64,000 nt of DNA from Litoditis marina (Eukaryota; Nematoda; Chromadorea; Rhabditida; Rhabditidae): contig OZ038433.1 of NCBI GenBank assembly GCA_964036275.1, positions 14,010,957 through 14,074,956 on the forward strand, read 5' to 3'. Both the position numbers and the translations under genes were made by a program. Positions 22,575 to 33,702 of this stretch are shown here, in pieces; the stretch's first letter is position 1, and the number at the start of each line of letters is the position of its first letter. The notes below the pieces were generated by a model, which was given only the letters and a program-made list of their open reading frames with translations, ran no database searches and was not told the DNA's origin.

Positions 22575-23115
22575 TCAAGCTGGAGAACCGGGTCCCTCCC
22601 GAACCGAACCGCGAACTGGATCGTATACAAGGTGGCGAACCGAACCGCCATACTAGAGGTGAAGTCACGTAAAGTAAGTATTCTAATGAGAAATCGTGCA
22701 CTTTACCATTACACGTTTGTAAGTTCTGCTGTGTTCAACCTGTTCCACGTGACTCTGCAGTTGACTAACAGTTTAGCCAGTTACTATAGTTGGCACAGTT
22801 CCCAACTGGACTTGGGCAGCTTGCCAATGAAATTTCAAGGCAGTTTTAAAACATATTAAAATACTTCAAAACAATAGAAATTTATTTGAAGAGTTCTTCC
22901 CCTTAGTTATAGTTCGTAGTCAGGGAGCCTTTCTGTAACATACATGTTCTTTCTTAAAATCAGTCTCCCAAAGTTTTTGGCACGCCGCCAACGAGTCCAG
23001 TTGGGAAATGTGAGCACTATAGCTCGGTTCTCCTCCTCAAATCGGACGGTGTACCGAAGAGCCGGTCGGTTCCAACGGAGCGGTTCGATTCGCCAGGGAC
23101 CCGGTTAATCTTCCG
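22575..23115. repeat. family 3 halves separated by other repeats
   Basis: GGAGAACCGGGTCCCTCCCG at the left and GCCAGGGACCCGGTTAATC at the right are inverted. Family 6 (22.66-22.77 kb) and a TIR element (22.78-23.03 kb, CCAACTGGACTTGGGCAGC) lie between, so this is a nest of insertions. Confidence 0.5.
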
Positions 23116-23225
23116 TGAATTAGTTGAGTAGCCCAATATATATTATTTCATCCTACAATACACCTACAGTCACCTCAGAGGATACCCACTACGTTTCCTA
23201 GTGGGGCCCGCGTAAGGTTGTTAAA

Positions 23226-23372
23226 AATAAAACTCGAACTCGAAAAACTCGAAATACTCGAAAAACTCGAAATTTCGAAAACTCGAAATACTCGAAATTT
23301 CGAAAACTCGAAATACTCGAAACTCGAAAAACTCGAAATTTCGAAAACTCGAAAAACTCGAAATTTTCAACT
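23226..23372. repeat. ACTCGAAA minisatellite
   Basis: About 15 head-to-tail units of AACTCGAAA, AATACTCGAAA and TTTCGAAA types. TTTCGAAA is self-complementary, so the array can fold back. Confidence 0.9.
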
Positions 23373-23706
23373 CGATTAACAACCCGCGGCTAGTACCACG
23401 AGACTTGCCTTATTTTCAGTCTTGGTCCCTTCACTTGAATCTAGAAAACCTTTTTGCAAACCTTTCCCTTCTCTTTTAATTGGGTTGATAATTGAATGAA
23501 ATTTTGCAATGTTTCTGCGTATTGAGCAGGTGAATTTGGGAAAGAAGTGGGTTGAGTTGAACCGAAGCACGTCATTTAATATACCACATCATTTGAGTCA
23601 AGACCTGCACCTGACCTAATTCAATCAAATTAACTGTTTTTCTGATAGGTTTGCCATTTGAACACAGAATACGGAGCGTTTATTGAATAATAAATGCGTT
23701 TAAAAT

Positions 23707-23962
23707 GTTTGAGTTCAATAAATAAATAAATTTGTGTACGGCCTATTTCATATGTTTGGTCACTTTATTGTGAATCAATTTTACAAGTACATAATATCAA
23801 TATCAACTGTCCGTAGAGGGGGGAGGGAGATAGGCATGGGTGAGCTTTGTTAGCAGCTCATGCGGTCCGCCATATAGATGCCGCGGCGAGCGGGGATCGA
23901 ACCCAGGTCTGTGGAGCGACAGCCGAACGCCAACCACTTGACCACTCGGCAGTTTATATTAT
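23707..23962 (-). mobile_element. tRNA-headed SINE, family B
   Basis: Reverse-oriented second copy with head TGCCGAGTGGTCAAGTGG and B box GGGTTCGATCCCCGC, the same body, AATAAA and AAATTTATTTATTTATT tail as at 9.7 kb. Confidence 0.78.
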
Positions 23963-24446
23963 TTGGTATATAGAATGTCAGTAGTTGGAACTGATCAGGT
24001 TCCCCAGAATCAGGCAAACTTACAAGTGGGAATAGGGTTCGTGTTTTCCGTGTGGGTGACGACTGAGCTCAAACACATTGAGCGGATGTTTTTTATTCGA
24101 AACTATATGAGTTGTTTTTCTCCAAACTTTCACAAACATAGTGCATTCTTATAAACTACCCATTCTGACACTTTGAACTTTCTGTTGATGTTTAAACTTG
24201 GGGTTTAGGTTGTAGCTTAAAGTCTTTGAGCTTAATCGTCACCCACTCGTTTTTCGAGGCGAGACTATGGCATACGTTGCTTTCCTCAACTGTGTTTGTA
24301 GTCTGATCAAAGTTGCATATTTTGGTTGAAACCGTGAATTATGACGTGTATAGTTTGTTCGACCAACTTAGAACCATCTACAGTAATATGTGGTAGAAGG
24401 ATGTGGTTGTCGAGGCCACAAAACTCAAATTCTCTTTTTGTTCCAG

Positions 24447-24692
24447 AATCTCTCAGATGCATCCAAGTCGTTGGTCGTGACAGAGTGGCGCCCGTTCAAT
24501 AGAAAACGTGGTCCAGGGCGTCCACTGGTTAGATGGAGAGATGAAATGGTCCTTGCCGTGCAAAGTTACAATCGTTCGATGCGAAGAGGTCGTGTCCGTC
24601 CGCCCAATGTCCGAGGCGAAGCGATATTGAGAATGTGCAGAGATAAAAATCTGTGGAAAGCGATAGAGGAACACCATATTGCAACAATATGA
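24447..24692 (+). pseudogene. 3' end of a non-LTR retrotransposon reverse transcriptase
   Basis: About 80 codons to TGA contain KRGPGRPLVRWRDEM, then RGEAILRMCRDKNLW. This is the C-terminal tail pattern (K-R-x-GRPxxRW-D ... A-R-D-x-xW) of nematode RTE/Jockey-like reverse transcriptases. The catalytic domains are absent, so this is a 5'-truncated copy, as is usual for LINEs. It is followed by AATAAATCTTGAATCTTGAA, a short repeat typical of such 3' ends. Confidence 0.65.
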
Positions 24693-24734
24693 CGTGAATG
24701 AATAAATCTTGAATCTTGAATGCTCAAAGTTCGA

Positions 24735-24918
24735 AGTCAAAGTTTGGTATGTTGACGTTTCCGGATTGTCTCAAACTATCGGTGGTATGCACCTGTACTA
24801 CTACAACTACAAACTCTAAGAGTTTCAAACCAAACACTCAATTACATTTATTAGAAAAAACCTTCTGAATAATTTACGGATTACTGTAGAAGGACATCGA
24901 TTGGTGAAACAGAGTATA
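24735..24918. repeat. TIR repeat family 4 partial copy
   Basis: GTTTGGTATGTTGACG and GAAGGACATCGATTGGTGAA, shared with the 35.3 and 36.9 kb copies. Confidence 0.5.
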
Positions 24919-25020
24919 TCTGTATCAGAATACAACAATGATTTGTTGAGATTCTAGACAGCGTCCGTTTCATTTTTTCCACTATTGGCGACATATTAGA
25001 AAACCTTGGAGAAACTGAAA

Positions 25021-25575
25021 ATGAAACGAATTTCAAATTTCTTCTACGTGGAAAATAAAACACACATCAGAATTTTTAGCACTTCTCTCATATGTTTCCT
25101 GTTGCTGTCAGCTTTTACATCTTGTCCAGTTCAGGGTAGTGGAAGAATATCGATTTGTAGTTTGATGCTTGGGTCTTACATTCATGGGAACATTCAAGTG
25201 GGAAACTTGTTATTTGTGAACGAAACAGTGTATATTCGGAGAAGTTCTTGCAATCTGAACTCCCTGAAAAACAACCTGAGTACGTGTGCTAGAAGTCCCC
25301 GGCACGTTCCTCCCATCCTGCGTCTCCTCAAACATACACTATTTCTCTGCTCTAACATCCCGTCGGGATGTAAGAGACGAGAAATAGTGAGGCAGAGCGA
25401 GAGACGCAGGATGGGATGAAGGTACCGGGATCTTCTAGCATACGTACTCTGAAGTACCGTATCGCAACTCGCTGAAAAATAGTATACTGTCGGCGTTGTC
25501 CGAGAACACAAAAATTAAGGGCAGTTTTACAGAATTTTTCCATGTGTCACGTCATCCTTGTGCTAAGAAAAATTC
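25021..25575 (+). CDS. possible small secreted-protein gene interrupted by a MITE
   Basis: From ATG 25021 an open frame has a secretory-signal-like core (LICFLLLSAFTSC) and then SGRISICSLMLGSYIHGN. At 25278 it runs into a family 7 MITE. Beyond the MITE a second open stretch (NSILSALSENTKIKGSFTEF, then HPCAKK) ends with TAG near 25.58 kb. The MITE begins with GTACGT, a usable donor, so it may be spliced out, but the acceptor is weak. I do not recognise the family. It could be a decaying gene or chance. Confidence 0.3.
25278..25449. repeat. TIR repeat family 7 copy
   Basis: GAGTACGTGTGCTAGAAG to CTTCTAGCATACGTACTC, complete, with CATCCTGCGTCTCC and its inverted partner inside. Confidence 0.8.
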
Positions 25576-26607
25576 TGTAAAGAAATAGTAGGTGACTCCC
25601 TCACCACTTCAATCTGTGGTCTTTCTGCTGTCGTTCCAACTAATCGTGTCAACTTATTACCACGACACCTTTTAGTCATTTTTGTTTATGCAATTTTCTA
25701 TGAAATCTATGAAATTTAAGAAGCTGCAAACCGTGTGACTGTAATTTTTTCTGATTCCTGAGAAGATTTCGGTTTCTCGCGTCAGAGCATGTTTTTGCTC
25801 AATGATATCTGCTCGATATTAGTGTTAGGACCACTCTTCCTTTAATTACGGGATAAACCCCGAAGAAGCTTAGGTGGTGACAACCGCAAAAAAAAAAACT
25901 TTTCTTGAGATAACTTTTCATTTGACCATAAATCATCCTGCAAACTCATATCTTGCAAGAAAACAGCGAACTTGTTTCAGAACGAAAAATTACATGTAGA
26001 GACGAAGAAGCTATTCATACTCAATGATGTTGATGGTTTATAGTGAGTGTGAAGTTTATAGTGAAGTTTATAAAAGGTATCTATACGGGGTCTTCCCGAT
26101 CCCACTATCTTTGTATTTTGCTCTTGTTGCTTTTCGGTCAAAATTCTCGATGGGAATGGCATTAAACTACAACGTCTATTCGGTCATACTCTAAATTTCA
26201 AATTATTGGAAACAACGTGGGGGTTGCCAACTCATCGGGATGATCAGTTGTTATCACCACATTACTGGAATTGAGTTAATACTCTGAAGAGCAAAAAAAA
26301 TCACGTGATTTTGAGGCGTTCCTAACAACTGTTTCTGCAAGGAGTAAACACCCAGTACGAACGATTTGCTGATTTTGATGACGACAGAAAAAATGATGAT
26401 GTTGATATACAATAATAGTATACATGAATCAGTCCACGTCAGACAAAGTGAAATACGGTATGATTATGAACTAACAATCACCAAATGCACCAACCAAGGT
26501 TGCTTGCTCAATGAGACTTGGGAAACGGAGACAGTCTTAAAACTTTGGCTCCCGAACATAAATGTTGTATTTTGAATTAGTTATTTGTGCACGACAGGCT
26601 AATTATA

Positions 26608-26848
26608 GTTCACACCATTCCTACTGAGACTCCTACAGTAACCTCACAAACTTTCCGAAGGCTGTTGTGGAGCTCAAAATGAAGTTCATGAAAAATGCTA
26701 TGGTTTACTTACTCTACCTGAGAAGGAGAATGAGGTACGTAAATCCTCAACTTCTCCGATCAAAAGTAAGTTAGCAAAACTGCTTGGAAGTTTCGAAATC
26801 TTACTGTAGGAGTCTCAGTAAGAATGGAAAAGACTATAACCCTGATGT
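26608..26848. mobile_element. TIR element family 12
   Basis: Ends ATTCCTACTGAGACTCCTAC and the inverted GTAGGAGTCTCAGTAAGAAT. An inverted second copy is at 33.94-34.17 kb. Both keep a short frame reading VYLLYLRRRMRY. Confidence 0.8.
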
Positions 26849-26892
26849 CTTCAACTTCCCGGCCGAATATTTCCTGTACATTTATTAAAACT

Positions 26893-27078
26893 ACAAAATG
26901 AATTGGCTCAGCATTTAGTTTCTCACCACCACCACTCTGACGGGTAAACGGCATGTTATTAGAAATCTTCACTGCCAACGTTTTTCCGCCGGTTCTACAC
27001 AAATTTGTCACGACCAGGAATTGAACCTACGACCTTCAGCGTGCTGCGGCGCCTACATCCCTTCGGCTATCCCGCTTC
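26893..27078 (-). mobile_element. tRNA-derived SINE-like element, family C
   Basis: On the minus strand a tRNA-like head (GATAGCCGAAGGGATGTAGG, then GTAGGTTCAATTCCTGG) is followed by a body (AACATGCCGTTTACCCGTC, GAGAAACTAAATGCTGAGCC) and a T/A-rich end. The body recurs at 33.6 kb without the head. Confidence 0.65.
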
Positions 27079-27465
27079 TTCTCAAGAGGGGCCGTGATAG
27101 TACATGCCTCCCGCAGAGTAATACCATCTAGACTCAAATATGATCAAATGGACACAATAAAGATTGTTAAAGTCGAGATTGGATAAACTGAAATAGTTAT
27201 TTTAGTTGGATATCATTGTTTCTGTCTTTTTTTCAGTCTCAACGACAAACGCCAAGCTATTTGCATAGTTAACCACAGAAATTAGAATAAATAGAAAAAC
27301 GCAAATATACTAAACGTTGACCTGGAAGTTTGAGCAAATTACTGTAGAGGGTTATTAGTGGGTGAAACGAACTATATATTATTCACATTCAATCTCGCAC
27401 ACAAGTTACTATACGGACTACAGTGCATGCCAGTTTTATGCAATATTCGCCTCATGTGAGACTCG

Positions 27466-27532
27466 AACCGGGCCCAAAAGTTCAGAAGGCGCGGACGCTA
27501 ACCACTATACCAACTGGGCCGATAGCAACGTT
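27466..27532 (-). mobile_element. tRNA-like sequence, possible SINE head
   Basis: Minus strand CCCAGTTGGTATAGTGGTTAG and CCCGGTTCGAGTCTCAC are good A- and B-box matches, but a closed acceptor stem is not evident. Confidence 0.5.
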
Positions 27533-27711
27533 GCTGACGAATGATGTATGTGTGTTCTTACACAGCACGAACGGAGATGTACAGTATACCCCGCCTTCCT
27601 CTGAGCGACCTCTATACTCCCTGAATAGTTCCGACCCGCCGGCGAGTCGCCATATCAAAAAAAGCGAGCTCGACCGCCTCAAAAGAATGTAGGATCCAGA
27701 AAAACCGGAAA

Positions 27712-27912
27712 TATAGTCATTGTCAACGGAAAGGCGGGAGCGTACTGTATATCTAACTTTCCGCTGTTCACACACACATATCTTCGATTCCATCAATGCT
27801 CACCCGGTATGTGCTCTAATAGCGAAGTGGTTAGCGGGCTGCTGCGAATATTTTGCTCGCAGGTTCGAATCCGGCGAGGGACAGAAATTTATATATTTCA
27901 CACTCACTATAC
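27712..27912 (+). mobile_element. tRNA-derived SINE-like element, family A
   Basis: Closest relative of the 0.7 kb copy: GGAAAGGCGGGAGCGTACTG, then TAGCGAAGTGGTTAGCG and AGGTTCGAATCCGGCGAGG. Confidence 0.7.
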
Positions 27913-28092
27913 ACAACCCAAAAGAACGCTTGGGTGCATAAAAACATTAACTCATAAAAACACATTTTCACCGGCGAGCCGTCGTTTGAGAACTCCATTC
28001 CGAATTCCGACTCGCCAGCTGGGTCGCATGAATATTTACAAGTTGTCTGAAATTGAGTTTCGGCGGCCCGCCTTGATCTGCAGTTTCGTAGC

Positions 28093-28217
28093 CTTAAAGT
28101 AGGAAGATTATGTGGTCCAATCGCAACGCTTCAGTCCTTTAAACTGCAATACATTTTTCAATTGCAGTTTAAAGGACCGTTGACACGAGATTGGTCCACA
28201 TTATCGTCCTTCTTTAA
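28093..28217. repeat. family 1 palindromic MITE copy
   Basis: Complete. Confidence 0.88.
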
Positions 28218-28241
28218 AAAAGGGCAGAATGGAAAGCTAGT

Positions 28242-28325
28242 TTAGGTACCCCGGGGTACCTAAACATCGGAGACCTGGCCGCCCATGGCATGCCAGTATA
28301 AGTCAGGCATGCCATGGGCGAATTG
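28242..28325. repeat. 24-bp perfect palindrome beside a GGCATGCCATGGGC hairpin
   Basis: TTTAGGTACCCC and its exact reverse complement abut without a spacer at 28242-28265. CCGCCCATGGCATGCC and GGCATGCCATGGGCG follow as an inverted pair around a short loop. Confidence 0.85.
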
Positions 28326-28596
28326 TTTCAAACGCGCTAATTGACGGGTGCGCGATGTTTACAGGGGCAATTTGCGTTGTTAGGCGACCGCGTTGGAAAA
28401 GCGGCGTCATGTTTTCTCACTTAATTTGTTTTATATTTTTATTTTCTTTATTTCCAAACATTGTTGTTTTGTGTAGCTCGGTTATCATCATGCTAGTGTC
28501 GTTATTTGGATGGGGAGGGGCGGGAATAATCGATAACACGTATCTTTTTTGATATTTGCTCCGATTTTTTTCCAAATTGGTGTTTACTAACAGCTT

Positions 28597-28718
28597 AAAG
28601 AAGGACGATTATGTGGTCCAATCGCAACGCCTCAGTCCTTTAAACCGCAATATATTTTTCAATTGCAGTTTAAAGGACCGATGTAACGGGATTGGTACAC
28701 ATAATCGTCCTTCTTTAA
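28597..28718. repeat. family 1 palindromic MITE copy
   Basis: Complete; 380 bp from the previous copy. Confidence 0.88.
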
Positions 28719-30235
28719 AAGAGTCATCGTTTCTCAAACTTCAATTTTGTTAACATGACTCTCATAAGTCTGTAGGGTAGTTAAATGACTGATATACCCC
28801 TTATTTCAAACAAAAGGGGATAATATTGGTGCAGATCTCATATCTTGTAATCTTGTTGTAATGTTAAATTCTCCTGGCAATGCCGTTTTTCGAAGCTTTT
28901 ATCTATAAGTCTAGCTAATTTAGCTAAATTCAATTAGATTAAAAGTGTATAGTGATCACCTTCCTAAACGGTGGTCGCTGGTCAATAGATATAGGACCAT
29001 CTATTCGTATTCTGAATCTCCAATCGTACATTTGTGTTTTTAGTTATGGTGAAGGGCAGTACATTAATACTTGCCAATAACGGGGTGAACCAAGATTAGA
29101 AATACCAAAAAGAAAGCGTGGAAACAGAAAAAATGCTCGCAGTAGTTGTTCAGTTTTTTTCTATCTTATGTCCTATCAGTTTGCTTTGATTTTGCTCGGT
29201 TTCTGTTGACTATACGAGGCTATCGGAAGATCACACTACTGCTGTTTCGTTTCCACTTGTCAGTTCTCTCTCTTTTCTGAATCTTTCTCCTTTGCATTGT
29301 GTAAATGTTGTATGTTCAGGTCGAAACGTCCGTGCATTGTTCGTACCGTATTGACGATGAAAACGATGCTTGACAGAATGCTTCAATGAACCCGTGCTAG
29401 GTACGGTTGATTTTCTCTGACTTTTCCTCAAGCAATCTAGTTTAGCCAGTTGGTGTTAATGATAATGTTGTTGAGGCCTATTTCAGTGATCAGCGTCTAG
29501 TGACCATCTTTTGCTAATGCTAATATTAATGGGCCCGAATGATGTTTTCAGTGGTCGATTTCTCAATTTGAACCAAATACCTAAATCATAGGAATTCTTG
29601 TAGTTTCGTATTCAACGGAGTGTCCCCACTCTGATTCACTATTCACAGCTCATTGTTTTTCGTTCATGAAATTGGAAATTAAGATCCAACGAACCCATCC
29701 TTAATGACCAAATGTAACAATAGGGGATTCATTGCTGATTGTTTTCGTAGAAATTAATCTCCAACCCATCTAAACTCCATTCTCTGTGCATGAGCTAGAA
29801 GGACAGTCAGCAGCCCGTCTTCTTGGTATATTACTTAAACGCACAGATTTGTTTGTACATTATCCTTGAAACTTTTCTAGTCAAAGTTTTTACTCGGAGG
29901 CTGCCCCCCCCCCCCTCAAAATGTAGTTACGTAATGATTGTTACTTGAATTCGAACACCTAACAGAAACAGCTAGCTAGTGTTCTTATGTCTAGAATCTC
30001 CTTTAACTTTCTATAGATTGTCACTCTTGCTATTTCATTATGTTATTGTTAACCTTATTCAGTTTCTGGGAAGCCGTTGGCTCGCATCCATGTCAACAAA
30101 ATACGTTGGCAGGCGCCGCAAATTAGTAAATTAGTAAAACTTTACCACGTGAAAATTTTCGTGCAGGCCGGTTATTCTCATCAAAAGTTAGTTCACTCAA
30201 ACTCAACGCATCTTTCAAGTCAACTGCTAGACCAT

Positions 30236-30432
30236 ACGTGAGGCGACTTTGTTGTCTACAAAAATTGATTGGAAATCGAGTGTTTCATCTGGGTGACCAA
30301 ACTACAAATCTGGGTGATAGGTGACTTTTTTCACCCGTGAAAGCGGCTATTGCTGAAACTAAGGTAGTTCGAAAGCTTGATTTAATAGAAATCGGGTGCT
30401 TCAATGAATGATCCAACAATGTCGCCCTACAT
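30236..30432. repeat. repeat family 10 copy
   Basis: ACGTGAGGCGACTTTGTTG to CCAACAATGTCGCCCTAC. Confidence 0.65.
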
Positions 30433-30439
30433 TTGTGCT

Positions 30440-30463
30440 AGACGCCGCAGGCGTCTAGCCTGT
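30440..30463. repeat. short GC-rich hairpin
   Basis: GCTAGACGCC and GGCGTCTAGC separated by two to three bases. Confidence 0.75.
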
Positions 30464-31295
30464 GGATGTAACATGTATATGATATATGTTCAGGTCGAGG
30501 AGCGAGAGTTTCGCATGTTGCTGGTTCCTTCGTCGCTCGTTGAGAGATGCTCATGGCTCATCATAGGTCATATCTGATCACAGGATTTGTAGAAGGTAGG
30601 TTATGTTGAATTTAATGTGGATTTCGCCTGGGTTTTATGCGCTATCCAGGTTTTTCCAATCGGTGCGAAAAACCAATAAAGATTCGAAAATTGGTTATTT
30701 GGCGAATGCCTAGAGAATCCGAACACTTAGTATACTATTATGGAGTTAGGAGTTTTGGAACCACACTCCATACTAAGAGTAATCTTATTACTTATCCCTC
30801 TCTCCCTTCGTCTAAATCTTTTTCGGGCCCCCGTCTTTCCATACCATAGTTATTCCTATTATCATATAGCCTCTTCCTATAAAAGCACATAACACATATA
30901 TATGATAACGACACATGCTCTTTGGTTCAGATTCACAAATAATCTTTTGAACTATATCTTTACCTTGTTAGTTTCATTTAAATGTTACAATGTGAAGTGT
31001 GATGTAAATGTTACATTTCTAGGTCATGTGGCCATTCCGTTGTACGGAGAAAGCGTCTCCTTGTTCGAGTTCCGGTGAGAATCAGTTCATGTTAGTTCGC
31101 TTTCCTACTTTTTAGATTTTACATGGATATGTTCGTGACTATCTATCTCATAGGAGACCTTGGTGTGTGATGGTCCAACAACGGTGGTGTGTGTTGGTTC
31201 AACGTACAACTAAAAGACAGCCGATGTTTGGGCTAGTAGCTTATTGATCTGACTGCATTTAGGCGTTTATTAGTTTCCGTTGCTTGTTCACTCAC

Positions 31296-31533
31296 TCAGG
31301 GATGACCAAAATTTTGACCGGCCCGACAACCGGAACGCCCCCCCCCCCTCAAAAATCAAAAGTCAATGGTAAATGGTCAAAAACAAGCTTTCTGAACCCA
31401 AAATATTCCAATTCGAAGATACAACTTATCAAAATCGTCCCGAATTTCTATTATTTTCTCGAATGTTGGGCCGAAAACGACCCTCCCCCCCCCCTGAAAA
31501 AGTTGTCCGCGTACCAACTTTGGTCATCCCTGC
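31296..31533. repeat. TIR repeat family 11
   Basis: CAGGGATGACCAAAATTTTG at the left and ACTTTGGTCATCCCTG at the right, with CCCCCCCC runs inside. Confidence 0.7.
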
Positions 31534-32984
31534 ACTCACTCTGGCCTACGGCATACACTCTTAATCTTTTGATAGATCATTCCTGTACTTATCGAACTGA
31601 CTTGTCTGTTACACTGTTACAAATAGAGTATCACTATTTAGTAGTCACTTTTGTGACGTCTACCAGATTTCTATTCGCTCTCGCTGTGATATCATGTAAT
31701 TATCATCTTTTCAGTTCGTGTCGACATCGCCAGGATGGTATAGTTTGTAGCACGCTGTGGTGTGATGATCTGGCGCAGAATTGGTCTATGGATTCCATAG
31801 GGATAAAGAAGGTAGGATTCTACCTTTATTCGCTCGTTTAACCCGTTTCTAGTATGTTTAGTTGTGATTACTATTATCGTGTGCATAAATGCGGTGTATA
31901 AGGCAGCATTCACACTCCTTTTACGCTGGCATCAGTTTATTTTGGATATTATCTTCCCATAGCGGTCCCAGAAGGTCTCTCTGATTGCTTCTTTTACACA
32001 GTTACAGTTTGTGATAGTGGCGGTACTGGGAAGTGGCAAGTTACTAACTGAGTTCGGTTTTTTTCAGACTGTATGTTTCATTTCGGTGTTTACAGATATA
32101 CGATCTCCCCACTCCCCTCTAAGCAACGGATCTTCGATAGCCATCGATTTGTACAAGGCGTGGATTATACGATGGCAGCGACATTTCGAGGAGATAGATT
32201 CGTGGTATCTTTGTTTATTTTCATGTTGTACCAAACTTATCTCGTCCTTTTACGGAATTAGTTAATCAAAAAGATCGGACAAGATACAAAATTTGGAAAA
32301 CCTATCTTAACGTAAATCGGCGAGATGAAGTTGGAGTCAGGAGAACGATATTTGGTGTTATTTATTATAGCTATTTGAGTCGAATTGTGACATTTGCTAA
32401 AATTATACTCGGTTTACTACTGACTAAAACTTGAAAACTTAATGTGACTAAAACGCATAATAGCTAAATTATTTGGTCGCGTAAGGGTGTTTATTTCTTG
32501 GGTTTTTCCTCCTTCTTGCTGTTGGAAAGTTCTACTTTCATCTTTGTACTTTGTACTGAAAAGTGCTGGGTAAACACGACATTTCGACTAATTTTTGTAT
32601 TATGAAACCCTTGAGTTTTACTAGTTACTTAGTTTTTGCCAGTAAAGTTAACCTGTTCTGTTAACCAGTCACTAGTGAGACTCTAGTTATATATTCCTCT
32701 ATCACATTTATGAGTACTCAAGACATACATTGGACTTTTTTGTCTTTGATTGACCTAGATTGCACTTAGAACTTGTACCTCATGTTTGTAGCTTTTTCTC
32801 TATTCAATCATGTTCCGGCTAACTATCGATTCTAGTTATTGCATTGTTTTTTATGTTGTTCATTGTTTTTCATGTTGTTTGTATTTGCATAAGTAATAAA
32901 AAATTATTTTCTCAAGAATGTCAAAAAAATTATCTTGAATAGAACGTATTACAGAGTTGAATTGATATGTGTTATTTCAAATGA

Positions 32985-33160
32985 AAAAGCTATTGAGGGT
33001 CCCCGGAACTAATTTGGACCCGTTGGGCATGCCATGGGCAATAGACAGGCATGCCTGAGCAATTCGGGCAATTTCTGTCTGGGCATTGACTAGGCATTGC
33101 CCGCCATGGTCGGGCAGGCATGCCGTGGGCAAAATTCAGGCATGCCATGGGCGACGACCT
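32985..33160. repeat. GGCATGCC/CCATGGGC repeat cluster
   Basis: At least six GGCATGCC-like words with GCCATGGGCAA, in both orientations; related to 28.27-28.32 kb. Confidence 0.7.
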
Positions 33161-33596
33161 TTCCCTGTAGCGTTGCGCGCGCCAAAACAGACTAAAACAT
33201 GTGCACCGTGTGCAAAATAGGTTGGTTAGTTTGGATAAAGATTAGTATTTATGAGTTTCTCTCGAGCAGATCTTTCATATTAACTTTCCTTTCTGTCCCC
33301 CTTTAACGAGTTCCTTTTCAGGTAACCTCAGTAGTTCCCTCGTTGAAAACCCTTCTATTTAACACGAAATTTGGTTTCTACTCGCACCACTATTGTTGTT
33401 ATTCCCAAAAACAGAATCATTTGACATGACCCCTTTGAGAAGCTTAGCTACCCCCTATTAACGTGGTATTGAACAGATTAAACGATACGTTAGATGCTTG
33501 GATAACATTTTTCCTTACGTCGAGTGGAAAATGTGGTTCTGAGCGAAGTTTTTCGGATTTTACGTCACACAAAGAAATAAGAATTTACAAAACTAC

Positions 33597-33702
33597 TTTA
33601 TTATTTATTCAAAAATTGCTTGGCTCAGCATTTAGTTTCTCACCACCATCACTCTGACGGGTAAACGGCATGTTATTGAAAATCTTCACGGCCGACCAAA
33701 AT
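33597..33702 (-). mobile_element. 5'-truncated SINE, family C
   Basis: Carries the body of the 26.9 kb element (GCTCAGCATTTAGTTTCTC, GACGGGTAAACGGCATG) without the tRNA-like head. Confidence 0.65.

Larger units (their letters stand above)
28750..32980. other. about 4.2 kb with few repeats and no recognised gene
   Basis: Apart from the family 10 copy at 30.24 kb and the family 11 copy at 31.3 kb this stretch is unlike its repeat-filled surroundings. Exon-like pieces occur, such as 31022-31073 between AG and GTGAGA, and 31716-31811 between TTTTCAG and GTAGGA encoding CRHRQDGIVCSTLWCDDL. I cannot join them into a gene. A diverged or non-coding transcript is possible. Confidence 0.35.

Noticed and set aside
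23226..23372. CRISPR-like array
   Set aside because: Units are 8-11 bp with no unique spacers of constant length, and the host is a eukaryote.
31284..31841. 185-codon plus-strand frame
   Set aside because: Its first half runs through the family 11 repeat with C-rich runs and no known domain is visible. Only the later exon-like segment at 31716-31811 was kept as a note.
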